Shown here piece by piece: positions 8,163-17,955 of a stretch of DNA of 64,000 nt. The position numbers and the translations under genes are program-made. Positions within the stretch are counted from its first letter, which is position 1. Each line of letters opens with the position of its first letter. The notes below the pieces were generated by a model that saw only the letters and a program-made list of their open reading frames with translations, did not search any database and was not told the origin of the DNA. Origin of the DNA: Pseudomonadota bacterium (GTDB taxonomy: Bacteria > Pseudomonadota > Alphaproteobacteria > Rhizobiales > Hyphomicrobiaceae); NCBI GenBank assembly GCA_018242295.1, contig JAFECE010000011.1, positions 62,001 to 126,000 of the forward strand, read 5' to 3'.

Positions 8163-9449
8163 ATGTCGAAAAAGGCGTTTGTATTAGCCTGCGCAACTCA
8201 ATTAGCGCTGGTGGCCGTCTGTGGATCGGGAGCGCCCGTTTTCGCGGCACCTGCGACCAAAGACATTGTGAAAAATTACGGAGACCTGGCGGAGGCGACC
8301 TACTCCGACGCGTTGGCCAAGGCCAAGGATCTCGACAAATCGATCGATGCCTTGCTGGCGGCACCGAGCGCCGAAACCCTGGAAGCCGCGCGGACGGCGT
8401 GGAAGGCTTCGCGCGTTCCCTACATGCAGACGGAAGGCTTCCGCTTCGGCAACAAGATCGTCGACGACTGGGAAGGCGCCGTTAACTCGTGGCCGCTCGA
8501 TGAAGGCCTGATCGATTATGTCGACAAGGCGAGCTACGGCGATACCAAGGAAGAAAATCCTCTCTACACGGCGAATATCATTGCCAACAAGCAAATCCGC
8601 CTGGGCCCCAAAATTCTCGACGCGTCGAAGATCGATAAGAAGGTCATCGGGCAGCTCAACAGCGCTCTGAACGTCGAAGCGAACGTCGGCACGGGATACC
8701 ACGCGATCGAGTTCTTGTTGTGGGGCCAGAATTTGCACAAGCCCGGCGTCAAGGCGGGCGAGCGGGTGGCCAGCGATTTCGATCTCAAGAATTGCACGCA
8801 TGAAAACTGTGACCGCCGCCGGGATTATCTGAAGGCTGCCTCCGGCTTGCTCGTCGATGACCTCACCGAAATGGTGGGCAACTGGAAGACGGACGGCGCG
8901 GCGCGGAAGGCTCTCGCCGAACAGGACGAAAGCGCTCAGCTCTCGACGATCTTGACCGGACTCGGCTCGCTTTCTTACGGCGAGCTCGCAGGTGAGCGCA
9001 TGAAGCTCGGCGTCCTACTGCACGATCCGGAAGAGTCTCACGACTGCTTCTCGAACAGTACGCAAAACAGCCATTACTACGACGAAGTCGGAATGATCGC
9101 ACTGTGGAACGGCAAATACGACGGCCCGACGGCGACGAGCGGACCGAGCATTGCGGATCTCGCGCGCGCGAAGGCACCCGAGGCCGCAAAGCGCGTCGAC
9201 GAAGCCATGGCGACGACGCTCAGCAAGATGCAGGCGATCAAGGCCAAGGCCGATTCCGGCGAGATGCTCTATGACCAGATGCTGGCAGCCGGCAACGACG
9301 AGGGCAACAAGCTCATCCTCGATGGTGTCGATGCTCTTGTCTCGCAGGCGCGAGCCATTGAAGGTGTCGTTGCGGCGTTGAACCTCAAGGTGAAGATTGA
9401 GGGTTCCGACAGCCTCGACGATCCGGATAAGGTCGCCAAGGCGAAGTAG
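8163..9449 (+). CDS. Imelysin family periplasmic protein (IrpA-like), first copy
   Basis: Imelysin-family protein of 428 aa with a signal peptide ending about residue 29 (...APVFA). The family motif G-x-H-x-x-E is intact as GYHAIEFLLWG (His180, Glu183). Cys pairs occur in NCTHENC, and DCFSNSTQNSHYYD matches the conserved late block. Relatives are iron-regulated periplasmic or outer-membrane proteins (IrpA, EfeO M75 domain) thought to bind metal rather than act as peptidases. GGAG lies just before the ATG. It is the first gene of a five-gene operon with a multicopper oxidase and a di-haem protein, implying periplasmic iron or copper handling. Confidence 0.85.
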   Translation: MSKKAFVLACATQLALVAVCGSGAPVFAAPATKDIVKNYGDLAEATYSDALAKAKDLDKSIDALLAAPSAETLEAARTAWKASRVPYMQTEGFRFGNKIVDDWEGAVNSWPLDEGLIDYVDKASYGDTKEENPLYTANIIANKQIRLGPKILDASKIDKKVIGQLNSALNVEANVGTGYHAIEFLLWGQNLHKPGVKAGERVASDFDLKNCTHENCDRRRDYLKAASGLLVDDLTEMVGNWKTDGAARKALAEQDESAQLSTILTGLGSLSYGELAGERMKLGVLLHDPEESHDCFSNSTQNSHYYDEVGMIALWNGKYDGPTATSGPSIADLARAKAPEAAKRVDEAMATTLSKMQAIKAKADSGEMLYDQMLAAGNDEGNKLILDGVDALVSQARAIEGVVAALNLKVKIEGSDSLDDPDKVAKAK

Positions 9450-9496
9450 TTGGATTATCCAGGCACCAAAACCGCTGCCTTCGATGAGGTTTTCGC

Positions 9497-10963
9497 ATGG
9501 TGACACGCAGAGACCTCATCGCCGGCGCGGCGGCGTTTTCAGGAAGCGCAGCGGCGGGTTTTCTCGCCGTTGGACGCAGGATCGAAGCGCGCGCCGCCGA
9601 GTCGCAGGAGGTCATCGCACGGCCTATTGCAGACGGCGTCAAATCGGTCACCTTCGATCTTGCCGAACGGCCGACGGCGCTACCCTGCTTCGATGGCAAA
9701 ACCCTGCCATTATGGACGTTCGAGGCCGGCACGACGTTTCCGATCGTGCGGATGAAGCTCGGCGAGCGGTTCGACACGGTCTTCAAAAACAATCTGCCGA
9801 TGGCAGGCGAGGTCGCGTCGATCCACTGGCACGGCCTCCGAATTCCGAACGATCAAGACGGCGTCCCCTACATGACGCAGAAGCCGATCGCCCAGGGGGC
9901 CGAAGGCCGTTATTCCTTCGTGCCGCCGGATACGGGCTCGTTTTTCTTCCATACGCACTGCAACTCGACGGAGCATTTCGGGCGCGGCTTGATCGGCGTT
10001 CTGATCGTCGAGGGCGACGAAGTTTCGCCGCCTGACGACGAAGTCGTGCTCTTGATGAAAGACTGGCGCATCGGTCCCGATGGCGCATTCCTGCCGTTCA
10101 CGACGGACGAGGGTGCCGCCAAGGGCGGTACGCCCGGGACCGTTCGTTCCGTCAATGGAGAGAAATCACCCGTCATCACCGTTCCGTCGTCGGCCGACAT
10201 TCGTATTCGCTTCTACAATCTCGATCCGATGCGCATTTCCGAAATCGGCTTCGAGAATGCCGGTGCGGCGATCATCGCGGTCGATGGCAACGGCATTCCG
10301 CCGATGGCGTTCGAATCCTGGCGGATGGGCACGGGCATGCGCCTCGATGTTCTCCTGCGCACGGCGGCGCCGGGAGAATCGGTGAAGCTCTTCGACTATT
10401 TTTCGAAAGAGCCGTACGTTCTCGCGGAATTCAAGTCGGAAGGTCCGCCGAAGCGTACGGGTCCGTTCGAGCCGACGCCGCTGAAGGTGATGCCGTTCGC
10501 CAAACTCGACGAGGCTTCGGCGCAGCGGATGCCAGTTGAATTCTCCGCGACGCCTACGGGTGCTTCGATTGCTGCGACGAGTGCCGTTTCCGACATCCAG
10601 ATCGGCCCGCTCTGTCTCTCGAAACGGACATTCTGGGCCATCAACAAGCAGGCTTGGCCCGGACACGATCATAAGGATCTCGGGCCGCCGTTCGCGGTTC
10701 TGAAGTCCGGCAACAGCTACATCTTCGAATTGAAGAACACGACGCCACGGTCGCATCCGATCCATATTCACGGGCACACTTTCGAAGTATTGAGTTCGAG
10801 CCTGCGTCACCTGCCGCGCGTTCGCTGCGATACGGTGCTGCTGCTTCCCAATGAGCGTATCGAGGTTGGCCTCGTTGCGGGCCAACCTGGAAAATGGATG
10901 TTCCATTGTCATATTCTCGAACATCAAGAAGCCGGCATGATGGGCTATATCGAGGTCGTGTGA
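9497..10963 (+). CDS. Tat-exported multicopper oxidase
   Basis: Three-domain multicopper oxidase of 488 aa with a twin-arginine leader (MVTRRDLIAGAAAFSG). All four copper-binding blocks are present: HWHG (110-113), FFHTHC (about 150-155), HPIHIHGH (about 425) and HCHILEHQEAGMM (470-482) with the T1 copper Met position. Domain order resembles CueO/laccase and FtsP. I see no Met-rich insert of the CueO kind. The stop overlaps the next gene start (GTGA), so it is co-translated with the di-haem protein. In this setting ferroxidase or cuprous oxidase activity in the periplasm is the likely role; substrate is not decided by sequence. Confidence 0.9.
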   Translation: MVTRRDLIAGAAAFSGSAAAGFLAVGRRIEARAAESQEVIARPIADGVKSVTFDLAERPTALPCFDGKTLPLWTFEAGTTFPIVRMKLGERFDTVFKNNLPMAGEVASIHWHGLRIPNDQDGVPYMTQKPIAQGAEGRYSFVPPDTGSFFFHTHCNSTEHFGRGLIGVLIVEGDEVSPPDDEVVLLMKDWRIGPDGAFLPFTTDEGAAKGGTPGTVRSVNGEKSPVITVPSSADIRIRFYNLDPMRISEIGFENAGAAIIAVDGNGIPPMAFESWRMGTGMRLDVLLRTAAPGESVKLFDYFSKEPYVLAEFKSEGPPKRTGPFEPTPLKVMPFAKLDEASAQRMPVEFSATPTGASIAATSAVSDIQIGPLCLSKRTFWAINKQAWPGHDHKDLGPPFAVLKSGNSYIFELKNTTPRSHPIHIHGHTFEVLSSSLRHLPRVRCDTVLLLPNERIEVGLVAGQPGKWMFHCHILEHQEAGMMGYIEVV

Positions 10964-12138
10964 ACGGCTGGCTGCGCCTCTCGATTGCACTGCTGTTCGT
11001 CGCCATTGCACCCGAAGATTTGTTGCGAGCGGATCAACTCGATGCGGCGGTCGGGAAAGCGCTCTTCGACCGTCAATGGATTCCCGCTCCCGCTTCGACG
11101 AAGGCTACCGACGGGCTCGGGCCGCTTTTCTCGTCGCGCTCTTGCACCGGCTGCCATTCGCGCGGTGAGGGCGCGCACGTCGTCACCCGTGACGATGGGC
11201 AGGCCGATATCGCGGGCGCAGTCGTGCGCTTCGGAAAGGGTGACGGAACGACCGATCCTTTTTACGGCCTTCAGCTGCAGACCGATGCGGTGCCCACGTT
11301 GATGCCTGAAGGTCAGGCGCGCTTTCTTCCTCAGCTTAAATACAACCTGACAGGTCCGGCACTCGCTGACGGCGTGCACGCGGGTGTTCGGCTCGCGCCT
11401 CCCCTCTTCGGGCGTGCGGCGTTCGATGACGTTCCGGATGAAGAAATTCTGAAGCGCGCCGATCCCGACGATCGCAATGCGGATGGCATCAAAGGACGCG
11501 CAAACGTCACCGCGCAGGGGATCGGGCGCTACGGCTGGAAGGCGGCGCATGTGACGCTGGACGATCAAGTCGCGCATGCCTTCGCAATCGATATCGGAAT
11601 GTCCAGTCCGAAAATGCCGTTCCCTTACGGCGACTGCACGAAGTTCGAGACGGCGTGCCTCGCTCTGCCGAACGGCGAGAGCCCGGAATTCGACGGGCGC
11701 GAGATTTCCTCGGCGATGCTTGGGTACATCGACAGCTATCTCAAAACGCTGCGCGCGGCACCGGATGCGGCGAATTCTCCCGGCGCCGCGGTCTTTGGCG
11801 CCATCGGATGTGCCAGTTGCCACGCGCCGACGTTAGCGACGCGCGACGGGCGGCAAATTCCGGCCTTCACCGATCTGCTTCTTCACGATATGGGTCCTTC
11901 GCTCGATGACGGCGTCGGCGAGCCTGGCGTCAAGTCATCGGAATGGCGGACTGCCCCCCTCATCGGTCACCGTTTGCCTTCCGAGCAACGGCGTTTCCTC
12001 CATGACGGGTCGGCCGCGACGGTAGAAGAAGCGATTGGGAAACACGGCGGCGAGGCCGAGCATAGCCGCAATCTTTTCGAGGCGCTCTCGCCGGACGACA
12101 AGAGGCGGATTGCAGAATACGTGAACGGGTTAAGATGA
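10960..12138 (+). CDS. Di-haem oxidoreductase of the DUF1111/DHOR family
   Basis: Periplasmic c-type di-haem protein of 392 aa from the GTG at 10960, which overlaps the preceding stop and is preceded by CGAGG; an upstream in-frame region lacks support. A signal peptide (about 1-24) is followed by CTGCH (62-66) and CASCH (284-288) haem sites. The length, the SCTGCHSRGEG block and the late LLHDMGPSLDDG segment fit the family annotated as thiol oxidoreductase or putative peroxidase (DUF1111). It is commonly found between imelysin genes, as here. Electron transfer to or from the adjacent oxidase is inferred. Confidence 0.88.
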   Translation: MNGWLRLSIALLFVAIAPEDLLRADQLDAAVGKALFDRQWIPAPASTKATDGLGPLFSSRSCTGCHSRGEGAHVVTRDDGQADIAGAVVRFGKGDGTTDPFYGLQLQTDAVPTLMPEGQARFLPQLKYNLTGPALADGVHAGVRLAPPLFGRAAFDDVPDEEILKRADPDDRNADGIKGRANVTAQGIGRYGWKAAHVTLDDQVAHAFAIDIGMSSPKMPFPYGDCTKFETACLALPNGESPEFDGREISSAMLGYIDSYLKTLRAAPDAANSPGAAVFGAIGCASCHAPTLATRDGRQIPAFTDLLLHDMGPSLDDGVGEPGVKSSEWRTAPLIGHRLPSEQRRFLHDGSAATVEEAIGKHGGEAEHSRNLFEALSPDDKRRIAEYVNGLR

Positions 12139-13202
12139 TACGAAAAGCGATGCTCACCGGGTTCTCCATCCTCGCATTGATTGTGCAAGCCGCAGGCGCC
12201 ATCGCCAGCGAACCCATCAGTCATGAGGGGATGGTGAAGGCGGCGATCGAGAAGCACATCATTCCGCATTTCGAAGCGCTGAAGGCGGCAGCGGTGCCTT
12301 TGCCGGCGGCGGTCGCAAACGTCTGCAAGACGGGATCTGCGGAAGCCAACCGCGCGCTTTCGGAGCAATTCGACAAGGCCGTTATTGCCTACGCCGGCGT
12401 CGATTTTCTTCGCTTCGGGCCGATGCTCGAAAAGGGTCGTCGCGAGCAGCTCTCATTCTGGCCCGACCCACGGGGCTATCTGGCGCGGCAGATGCGACTC
12501 ATTCTGACGAAGCAAGATGAAACAATCGGCCAACCGGGGGCGATCGGCAAGCAGAGTGCCGCGGTGCAGGGGCTGACGGCGCTCGAAATTCTGATCCGCG
12601 ATCCGGATGCGCCTCTCGGGCCCGGGGAGCCGGCGCGCTATCATTGCCTCTTTGCGGAGGCGATTGCCGCGAATATCGTTCGTCTGGCGAGTGAGATCGT
12701 CACCGAGTGGGAGAAGCCGGGCGGCTGGGCCGAGAAGATGCTTCATGCCGGTCCCGAGAACGACACTTACAAGAATCCGAGCGAAGCTGCCGTCGAGGTC
12801 GTCAAATCGTTGATCGTCGGACTGTCGCTGACGGCCGATCTGCAGATCAAGCCGCAGATCGATCCCAAAATTCGTCTCAAGCCGCCCTACGACAAATCGG
12901 GACTGCAGAAGCCGTATTATGCGGCCAGTATCGCGTCGCTGCACGAACTCTACAAGGCGCTGCAGCTCGAAGATTATCTCACGCCCGACAAGGGCTGGAT
13001 GAAGGATTGGGTTGCCGGAACGTGGCGTGCGCTCGAATCCAGCGACGGTGCAGGCGGCCGTGCATCACATGCAGAGCGCGATGATCCGCCGACGCCGCGA
13101 GAAGTTTTCGACCGCGCGAACGGACTTCGCAACATGGTGTCCAACCGGCTGTCGGTGGCAGCCAAGCTGACTGTGGGGTTCAATGAACTCGATGGCGATT
13201 GA
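12135..13202 (+). CDS. Imelysin family periplasmic protein, second copy lacking the motif His
   Basis: Second imelysin-like protein, 355 aa, with a signal peptide ending about residue 24 (...AGAIA). The ATG overlaps the stop of the di-haem gene (ATGA). At the position of G-x-H-x-x-E it has GLTALEILI, so the His is Thr while the Glu remains. The region around LEDYLTPDKGWMKDW and the late NGLRNMVSNRLSVAAKLTVGF resemble the paralogue group that accompanies DUF1111 and DUF1513 proteins. A structural or partner role rather than direct metal binding is possible. Its end overlaps the next gene by 20 bp. Confidence 0.8.
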   Translation: MIRKAMLTGFSILALIVQAAGAIASEPISHEGMVKAAIEKHIIPHFEALKAAAVPLPAAVANVCKTGSAEANRALSEQFDKAVIAYAGVDFLRFGPMLEKGRREQLSFWPDPRGYLARQMRLILTKQDETIGQPGAIGKQSAAVQGLTALEILIRDPDAPLGPGEPARYHCLFAEAIAANIVRLASEIVTEWEKPGGWAEKMLHAGPENDTYKNPSEAAVEVVKSLIVGLSLTADLQIKPQIDPKIRLKPPYDKSGLQKPYYAASIASLHELYKALQLEDYLTPDKGWMKDWVAGTWRALESSDGAGGRASHAERDDPPTPREVFDRANGLRNMVSNRLSVAAKLTVGFNELDGD

Positions 13203-14295
13203 CCGGAGATCGCTGCTGCTCGGCACGCTGGCGTTCATCGGGACTGCGCCGATGCGAGGCGTCGTGGCGAAGGGCGCGGACGATATTGCGTACGTCAGCA
13301 CTGCGCGCCGCGCCGAAGGCACTTACAGCGTGCTTCTACTTCGCGCCGATGGTTCGCTCATCCGAGACGTTCCGCTCTCGGCACGCGGGCATGACATTGC
13401 CATTCACCGCCCGTCGAACAATGTTGCGGTGTTCGCGCGGCGACCGGGCACCGTCGGCGTCGCCTTCGACCTCGACACGACGCGTCCGCCTCATCTCTTC
13501 ATGCCCGGTGAAGGTCGGCATTACTTCGGTCACGGCAGTTTCTCGCAGGACGGGCGGTTGCTTTACGCGTCCGAAGCCGACATCGGCAGCGGACAGGGTC
13601 TGATCGGGATCTACGATGTCGCTTCCGGCTTCAAGAAGATCGGCGAACATCCGAGCTACGGCACCGGCCCGCATGAGATCATGCTGCTGGCAGACGGCCG
13701 GACGATCGCCGTCGGCAACGGCGGTCTCGATACGGTGCCGGATGCGGGGCGCGAAAATCTCAACGTCGATGCGATGGAGCCGTCGCTGGCGTTCGTTGAC
13801 GCCGTCACCGGCAAGCTCATCGCCAAGCATGACATGACTGGCGATCTCAAATCGCTTTCGATCCGGCACGTCACTCAAGACGCTACGGGCCTCGTGTGGT
13901 TCGGAGCGCAGTGGGAGGGGAGCCCGAGCGAGACACCGCAGCTCGTCGGCAGCGCGGGGCCGGACCGGGCGCTGAAGCTCATCGAGCCGCAGACCAAGGG
14001 CGGCAGCGATCTCAAGGGATACATCGGCGCGATGGCGGTGAGCGCCGACGGGCGGACGATTGCAGCGAGCGCTCCGAAAGCGGGGCATGTGCTCTACGTC
14101 GATACTGCGACGGCAAAGGTCGTCGGGCAGAGCAATTTGAAGGATGTCTGCGGAATTGCGTCCCATGGCGATGCGGACTTCGCGGCATCATCGGGCTTCG
14201 GCGTGGTTCGTTATGAAACGGCGCAGGCTTCGACGATTGCGGAGCATGAGCTTCAGGACATCGCGTTCGACAATCACTTGCGGCGCGTCGGCTGA
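13183..14295 (+). CDS. DUF1513 family protein with Tat signal (beta-propeller-like)
   Basis: Protein of 370 aa beginning MNSMAIDRRSLLLGTLAF, a twin-arginine leader. The remainder shows repeated short blades with patterns such as GHDIAIHRPSNN, YFGHGSFSQDGRLLYASEAD and GPHEIMLLADGRTIAVGNGG that match the DUF1513 family and suggest a WD/YVTN-like propeller. It closes the imelysin operon and starts inside the preceding gene, either at the ATG at 13183 or at 13192. Biochemical function is unknown. Its constant association with imelysin and di-haem proteins suggests a part in periplasmic metal uptake. The stop faces that of the XdhC-like gene 14 bp away. Confidence 0.8.
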   Translation: MNSMAIDRRSLLLGTLAFIGTAPMRGVVAKGADDIAYVSTARRAEGTYSVLLLRADGSLIRDVPLSARGHDIAIHRPSNNVAVFARRPGTVGVAFDLDTTRPPHLFMPGEGRHYFGHGSFSQDGRLLYASEADIGSGQGLIGIYDVASGFKKIGEHPSYGTGPHEIMLLADGRTIAVGNGGLDTVPDAGRENLNVDAMEPSLAFVDAVTGKLIAKHDMTGDLKSLSIRHVTQDATGLVWFGAQWEGSPSETPQLVGSAGPDRALKLIEPQTKGGSDLKGYIGAMAVSADGRTIAASAPKAGHVLYVDTATAKVVGQSNLKDVCGIASHGDADFAASSGFGVVRYETAQASTIAEHELQDIAFDNHLRRVG

Positions 14296-14309
14296 CCGGG
14301 CGGCGCGTT

Positions 14310-15338
14310 TTAATCCGGAGCTTTCCGGAATGCCGAAATGATCTGCGCGAGGATCGAGATCGCGATTTCGCCGGGCGTCTCAGCCTTGATGTCGAGGCCG
14401 ACAGGGGCGTTGATGCGCGCGATGGCGGCGTCCGTGAAACCTGCAGCTTTCAACCGTTCCACGCGCTTGGCATGCGTTCGCCGCGAGCCGAGAGAGCCGA
14501 TGTAGCGGCACGGCGAGTCGAGCGCGATGGTGAGAGCTTCATCGTCGATCTGATCCACGTGGCTCAGAGTCACGACGGCCGTGAATGCATCAGCGGCCGT
14601 CGTCTCGAAGGCCTCTTTCGGCGATCCGGCGACGATCTGAGATGCATCGAAACGCGCGGCGTTTGCAAATGACGTTCTCGGATCGAGAACGGTAACTTCG
14701 TACCCGGCTGCTGTTGCCATCGTTGCAAGATGCTGGGCGATGTGGGTCGCGCCGACGATGATGATCCGCGGCGGCGGCGTAAATGCATGAACGAATGTGT
14801 CGCCGCTTTTATCGACGGCGCTGCGAGCGCGCCGGATCGCTTCCGCAATTACCGGGTCGGTCGTCGTCGTTCCATCATGGATTTCATAGGCGCCGTCCGA
14901 GAGGCGCGTCGTGACGACGACGGGAGTGCGGTCGGCTGCGGCTTCGTCCAATCGCTTTATGAATTCGAGGCCGGCTTTCGGATCGAGGCGCGCGACGTAA
15001 ATGCGTATCTTGCCGCCGCAGGCGAGGCCAGCACGTTGCGCGGTTTCATCGGCGATGCCGAAACTCAATGTCACCGGTTTGCCGGTGTTAATGACTTCGA
15101 GTCCCGCGGAGATGACGTCTGCTTCGACAGGGCCTCCCGAGACGGAGCCCTGGAATTCGTCGATGCCGGCAATCACCATTTGTCCGCCGGGCGGCACCGA
15201 AGCCGAGCCCCAGGTTTCGATCACGGTAGCGATGGCGACCGGACGGCCGGCTTCGAGCCAAGCTCTTGCCGCTGCCCGCGGATTGGTAAGCGGAGAGCCG
15301 GTTTTATGGGAAACTTGGTAGGTTTGGATACCGGTCAC
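14310..15338 (-). CDS. XdhC/CoxI family protein
   Basis: 342 aa protein with an N-terminal XdhC domain (WLEAGRPVAIATVIETWGSASVPPGGQM) and a C-terminal Rossmann domain (IIIVGATHIAQHLATMA, then YIGSLGSRRTHAKR). Family members bind and deliver sulfurated molybdenum cofactor to xanthine dehydrogenase-type enzymes. The motif normally written S-V-S-G-G-C-V-E reads SVSGGPVE, so the Cys thought to matter for cofactor sulfuration is Pro70. No molybdoenzyme gene is in the window. The start is a GTG at 15338 with weak ribosome-binding context. It is convergent with DUF1513. Confidence 0.82.
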   Translation of the reverse strand: MTGIQTYQVSHKTGSPLTNPRAAARAWLEAGRPVAIATVIETWGSASVPPGGQMVIAGIDEFQGSVSGGPVEADVISAGLEVINTGKPVTLSFGIADETAQRAGLACGGKIRIYVARLDPKAGLEFIKRLDEAAADRTPVVVTTRLSDGAYEIHDGTTTTDPVIAEAIRRARSAVDKSGDTFVHAFTPPPRIIIVGATHIAQHLATMATAAGYEVTVLDPRTSFANAARFDASQIVAGSPKEAFETTAADAFTAVVTLSHVDQIDDEALTIALDSPCRYIGSLGSRRTHAKRVERLKAAGFTDAAIARINAPVGLDIKAETPGEIAISILAQIISAFRKAPD

Positions 15339-15409
15339 GGGGCTATCTTCGGGGAGCTGCTACAGTGTCGCGATTGCGCTTGTGAAGTGCGAAGGCTAGA
15401 AGCGCGAAC

Positions 15410-16801
15410 ATGGCGAGACCCTCAGGAAAGATCAAGGCAAAGGCAAGTGCAAAGGTGCGGCGGCTCGCGCATGGCCCAGCCGCGCCGCAGCCGCGCACGC
15501 CCAAAGTCGGGTTCGTTTCGCTCGGGTGTCCGAAGGCGCTCGTCGATAGTGAGCGCATCATTACCAAGCTGCGATCTGAAGGCTACTCGATCGCGCGCGA
15601 GTATTCCGGCGCCGACGTTGTCGTCGTCAACACGTGCGGCTTTCTCGATTCCGCCAAAAAGGAAAGTCTCGACGCCATCGGCGAGGCAATGAACGGCAAT
15701 GGGCGGGTGATCGTTACCGGCTGCTTCGGCGTCGAGGAGGACCGGATTCGCGAGGCGCATCCGGGCGTTCTCGCCGTAACGGGTCCGCATCAATACGAGC
15801 AGGTCGTTGAAGCCGTGCACGACGCCGTGCCGCCGCTGCACGATCCCTTTCTCGATCTCGTGCCGCCCGAGGGGCTCAGGCTCACGCCGCGCCACTACGC
15901 CTATCTGAAGATTTCGGAGGGCTGCAACAATCGGTGCACGTTCTGCATCATCCCGTCGCTGAGAGGCGATCTTGCCAGTCGTCCTGCGAACCACGTCTTG
16001 ACCGAGGCCGAGCGGCTCGTCAGCGCGGGCGTCAAGGAGCTGCTCGTCATCAGCCAGGACACGAGCGCCTACGGTCTCGATCTGAAGTACGCGGAAAGCC
16101 CATGGAAGGGCGGATCGCTCAAGGCACGGTTCCTCGATTTATCGCGGGCGCTGGGCGATCTCGGCGCGTGGGTGCGGATGCACTATGTTTACCCCTATCC
16201 GCATGTCGACGAGGTCATCCCGTTGATGGCCGAGGGCAAGATCCTGCCCTATCTCGACATTCCTTTTCAGCACGCCTCTCCGTCCGTGTTGAAAGCGATG
16301 CGCCGTCCGGCGTCGCAGGAGAAGACGGCAGAGCGCATTCGCCGCTGGCGCGACGTCTGTCCGGACCTCGCCATTCGTTCGACGTTCATCGTCGGGTTTC
16401 CGGGCGAGACGGAAGAAGATTTCGAGTTCTTGCTCAGCTGGCTGAAGGAAGCCAAGATCAACCGCGCCGGCTGCTTCAAATATGAAGCCGTCGATGGCGC
16501 GCGCGCCAATGGGATCGAGGGCGCAGTTCCGGAAGAGGTGAAGGAAGAGCGCTGGCATCGTTTCATGGCCGCGCAGAAAGACGTCAGCAGCGAGATGCTG
16601 CGAGATCGTATCGGAACGACGATCGACATCATTATCGATGAAGTCGATGAAGAGGGCGCGATAGGGCGCTCGAAGTGGGATGCGCCCGATATCGACGGCA
16701 ACGTGTTCCTCAATGGCGACGACGAACTGAAAGCCGGCGACGTGGTCCGCGGCAAAGTCATCGAAGCCGACGAATACGATCTCTGGGCCGTTCGCGCCTA
16801 A
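15410..16801 (+). CDS. rimO: Ribosomal protein S12 methylthiotransferase RimO
   Basis: Radical-SAM methylthiotransferase of 463 aa that thiomethylates an Asp of ribosomal protein S12. The UPF0004 domain supplies three cluster Cys (40, 76, 105; [20 protein letters not shown] identifies RimO over MiaB). The radical-SAM site CNNRCTFC holds Cys172, 176 and 179, and a TRAM domain ends the protein ([17 protein letters not shown]). There is an unusual basic N-terminal extension of about 28 residues. Its TAA overlaps the stop codon of the convergent cation-efflux gene. Confidence 0.95.
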   Translation: MARPSGKIKAKASAKVRRLAHGPAAPQPRTPKVGFVSLGCPKALVDSERIITKLRSEGYSIAREYSGADVVVVNTCGFLDSAKKESLDAIGEAMNGNGRVIVTGCFGVEEDRIREAHPGVLAVTGPHQYEQVVEAVHDAVPPLHDPFLDLVPPEGLRLTPRHYAYLKISEGCNNRCTFCIIPSLRGDLASRPANHVLTEAERLVSAGVKELLVISQDTSAYGLDLKYAESPWKGGSLKARFLDLSRALGDLGAWVRMHYVYPYPHVDEVIPLMAEGKILPYLDIPFQHASPSVLKAMRRPASQEKTAERIRRWRDVCPDLAIRSTFIVGFPGETEEDFEFLLSWLKEAKINRAGCFKYEAVDGARANGIEGAVPEEVKEERWHRFMAAQKDVSSEMLRDRIGTTIDIIIDEVDEEGAIGRSKWDAPDIDGNVFLNGDDELKAGDVVRGKVIEADEYDLWAVRA

Positions 16802-17715
16802 AGCGGTACGGCTCCCGACGCCTCAGGCTTCGCCTTGTACTCCGGCTCGACGTGAATCACGACCTCCGAGCCTTCGATGCTCTGCTCAATCGACTGCTCA
16901 AGCCGGTCGCAAATGACGTGGGCGTCGTCGACGGTCATCGTGCCCGGCACGACGAGATGAAATTCGATGAAGAGCGCGCGTCCGGCTTGGCGGGTGCGAA
17001 TATCGTGCGCTTCGAGCGCGCCGTGGCCGTTTGCTTCGATGACGCCCCTGATGCGGCCCTCGATGTCCGGACTCGCCGCCTGATCCATCAATCGCGACAT
17101 CGAATCCGTAGCTATGTTGTAGCCCATGAAGAGGATGTGGGTCGCGACGGCGGCGGCAATCAATGGGTCGAGGATCGTCCAACCCGTAAGAATTGCCACG
17201 ATCAGGGCGATGACGACACCGACTGACGTTATGACGTCCGTAAACAAGTGCTGGCCATCCGCCACGAGCGCAGGCGAGCGCCAATTCCTTCCCCGCTTGA
17301 TCATGATCCAAGCCCAACAGGCGTTGATCATCGTCGACAGGACGCTGATTGCGAGGCCGAGGCCCGGATTCTCGAATTCGACGCCGTTGACCAGGCCGGA
17401 GTAAGCCTTGATCAAAATGAGCACGGCAGCGACGGCGATCATCGCGCCTTCGAACATGGCGGCGAGGAATTCGGCCTTGTAGTGGCCGAAGGGATGATCG
17501 GCGTCAGCAGGCTTGGCGCTCAGGCGGATGGCGCTGTAGGCCGCGACAGCGGTCATCACGTTGACGATGCTTTCGAGCGCATCGGAGAAGAGGGCCACCG
17601 ATCCGGAAACGGCGTAGGCGATATATTTCAACGTCACGACCGTCAGCGCCACGGCGATATTGATCGCGGCGATGCGAGCTACTCTGTCGTCCTTATTTTC
17701 AGCGGCCGTGAACAT
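16798..17715 (-). CDS. Cation diffusion facilitator family transporter
   Basis: Inner-membrane metal exporter of 305 aa, with six predicted helices followed by a cytoplasmic metal-binding domain (about 210-290). The membrane metal site is visible as D45 in FSDALES and His156/Asp160 in QHLFTDVI. Position 49, Asp in FieF-type proteins, is Ser here with Glu48 beside it, so specificity may differ from Fie[11 protein letters not shown] is the family loop. Zinc, iron, cobalt and manganese cannot be separated by eye. It is convergent with rimO, sharing stop-codon bases. Confidence 0.88.
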   Translation of the reverse strand: MFTAAENKDDRVARIAAINIAVALTVVTLKYIAYAVSGSVALFSDALESIVNVMTAVAAYSAIRLSAKPADADHPFGHYKAEFLAAMFEGAMIAVAAVLILIKAYSGLVNGVEFENPGLGLAISVLSTMINACWAWIMIKRGRNWRSPALVADGQHLFTDVITSVGVVIALIVAILTGWTILDPLIAAAVATHILFMGYNIATDSMSRLMDQAASPDIEGRIRGVIEANGHGALEAHDIRTRQAGRALFIEFHLVVPGTMTVDDAHVICDRLEQSIEQSIEGSEVVIHVEPEYKAKPEASGAVPL

Positions 17716-17955
17716 TAAAAGCGGTATTCCCTCGATGGGTGTGTCTTGGTCTCGAATTTCGAATCATTGCCCCACATGGGAGCAGGGTGTCCTGCCGCCA
17801 TTGTAGCCGTCGTGCTCGCCAGGCTTATCCACATCCGCGCCGCGTCAGGCCCTCGCCGGGAGGGTGCGAATCTGATGCTCCATTAGCCCAAGAGAGGACC
17901 GCCAGCCAGTCCTCAAGTCTCGGCTTCCGAGCGGGCATTGCGGTTTGGGGCAATC

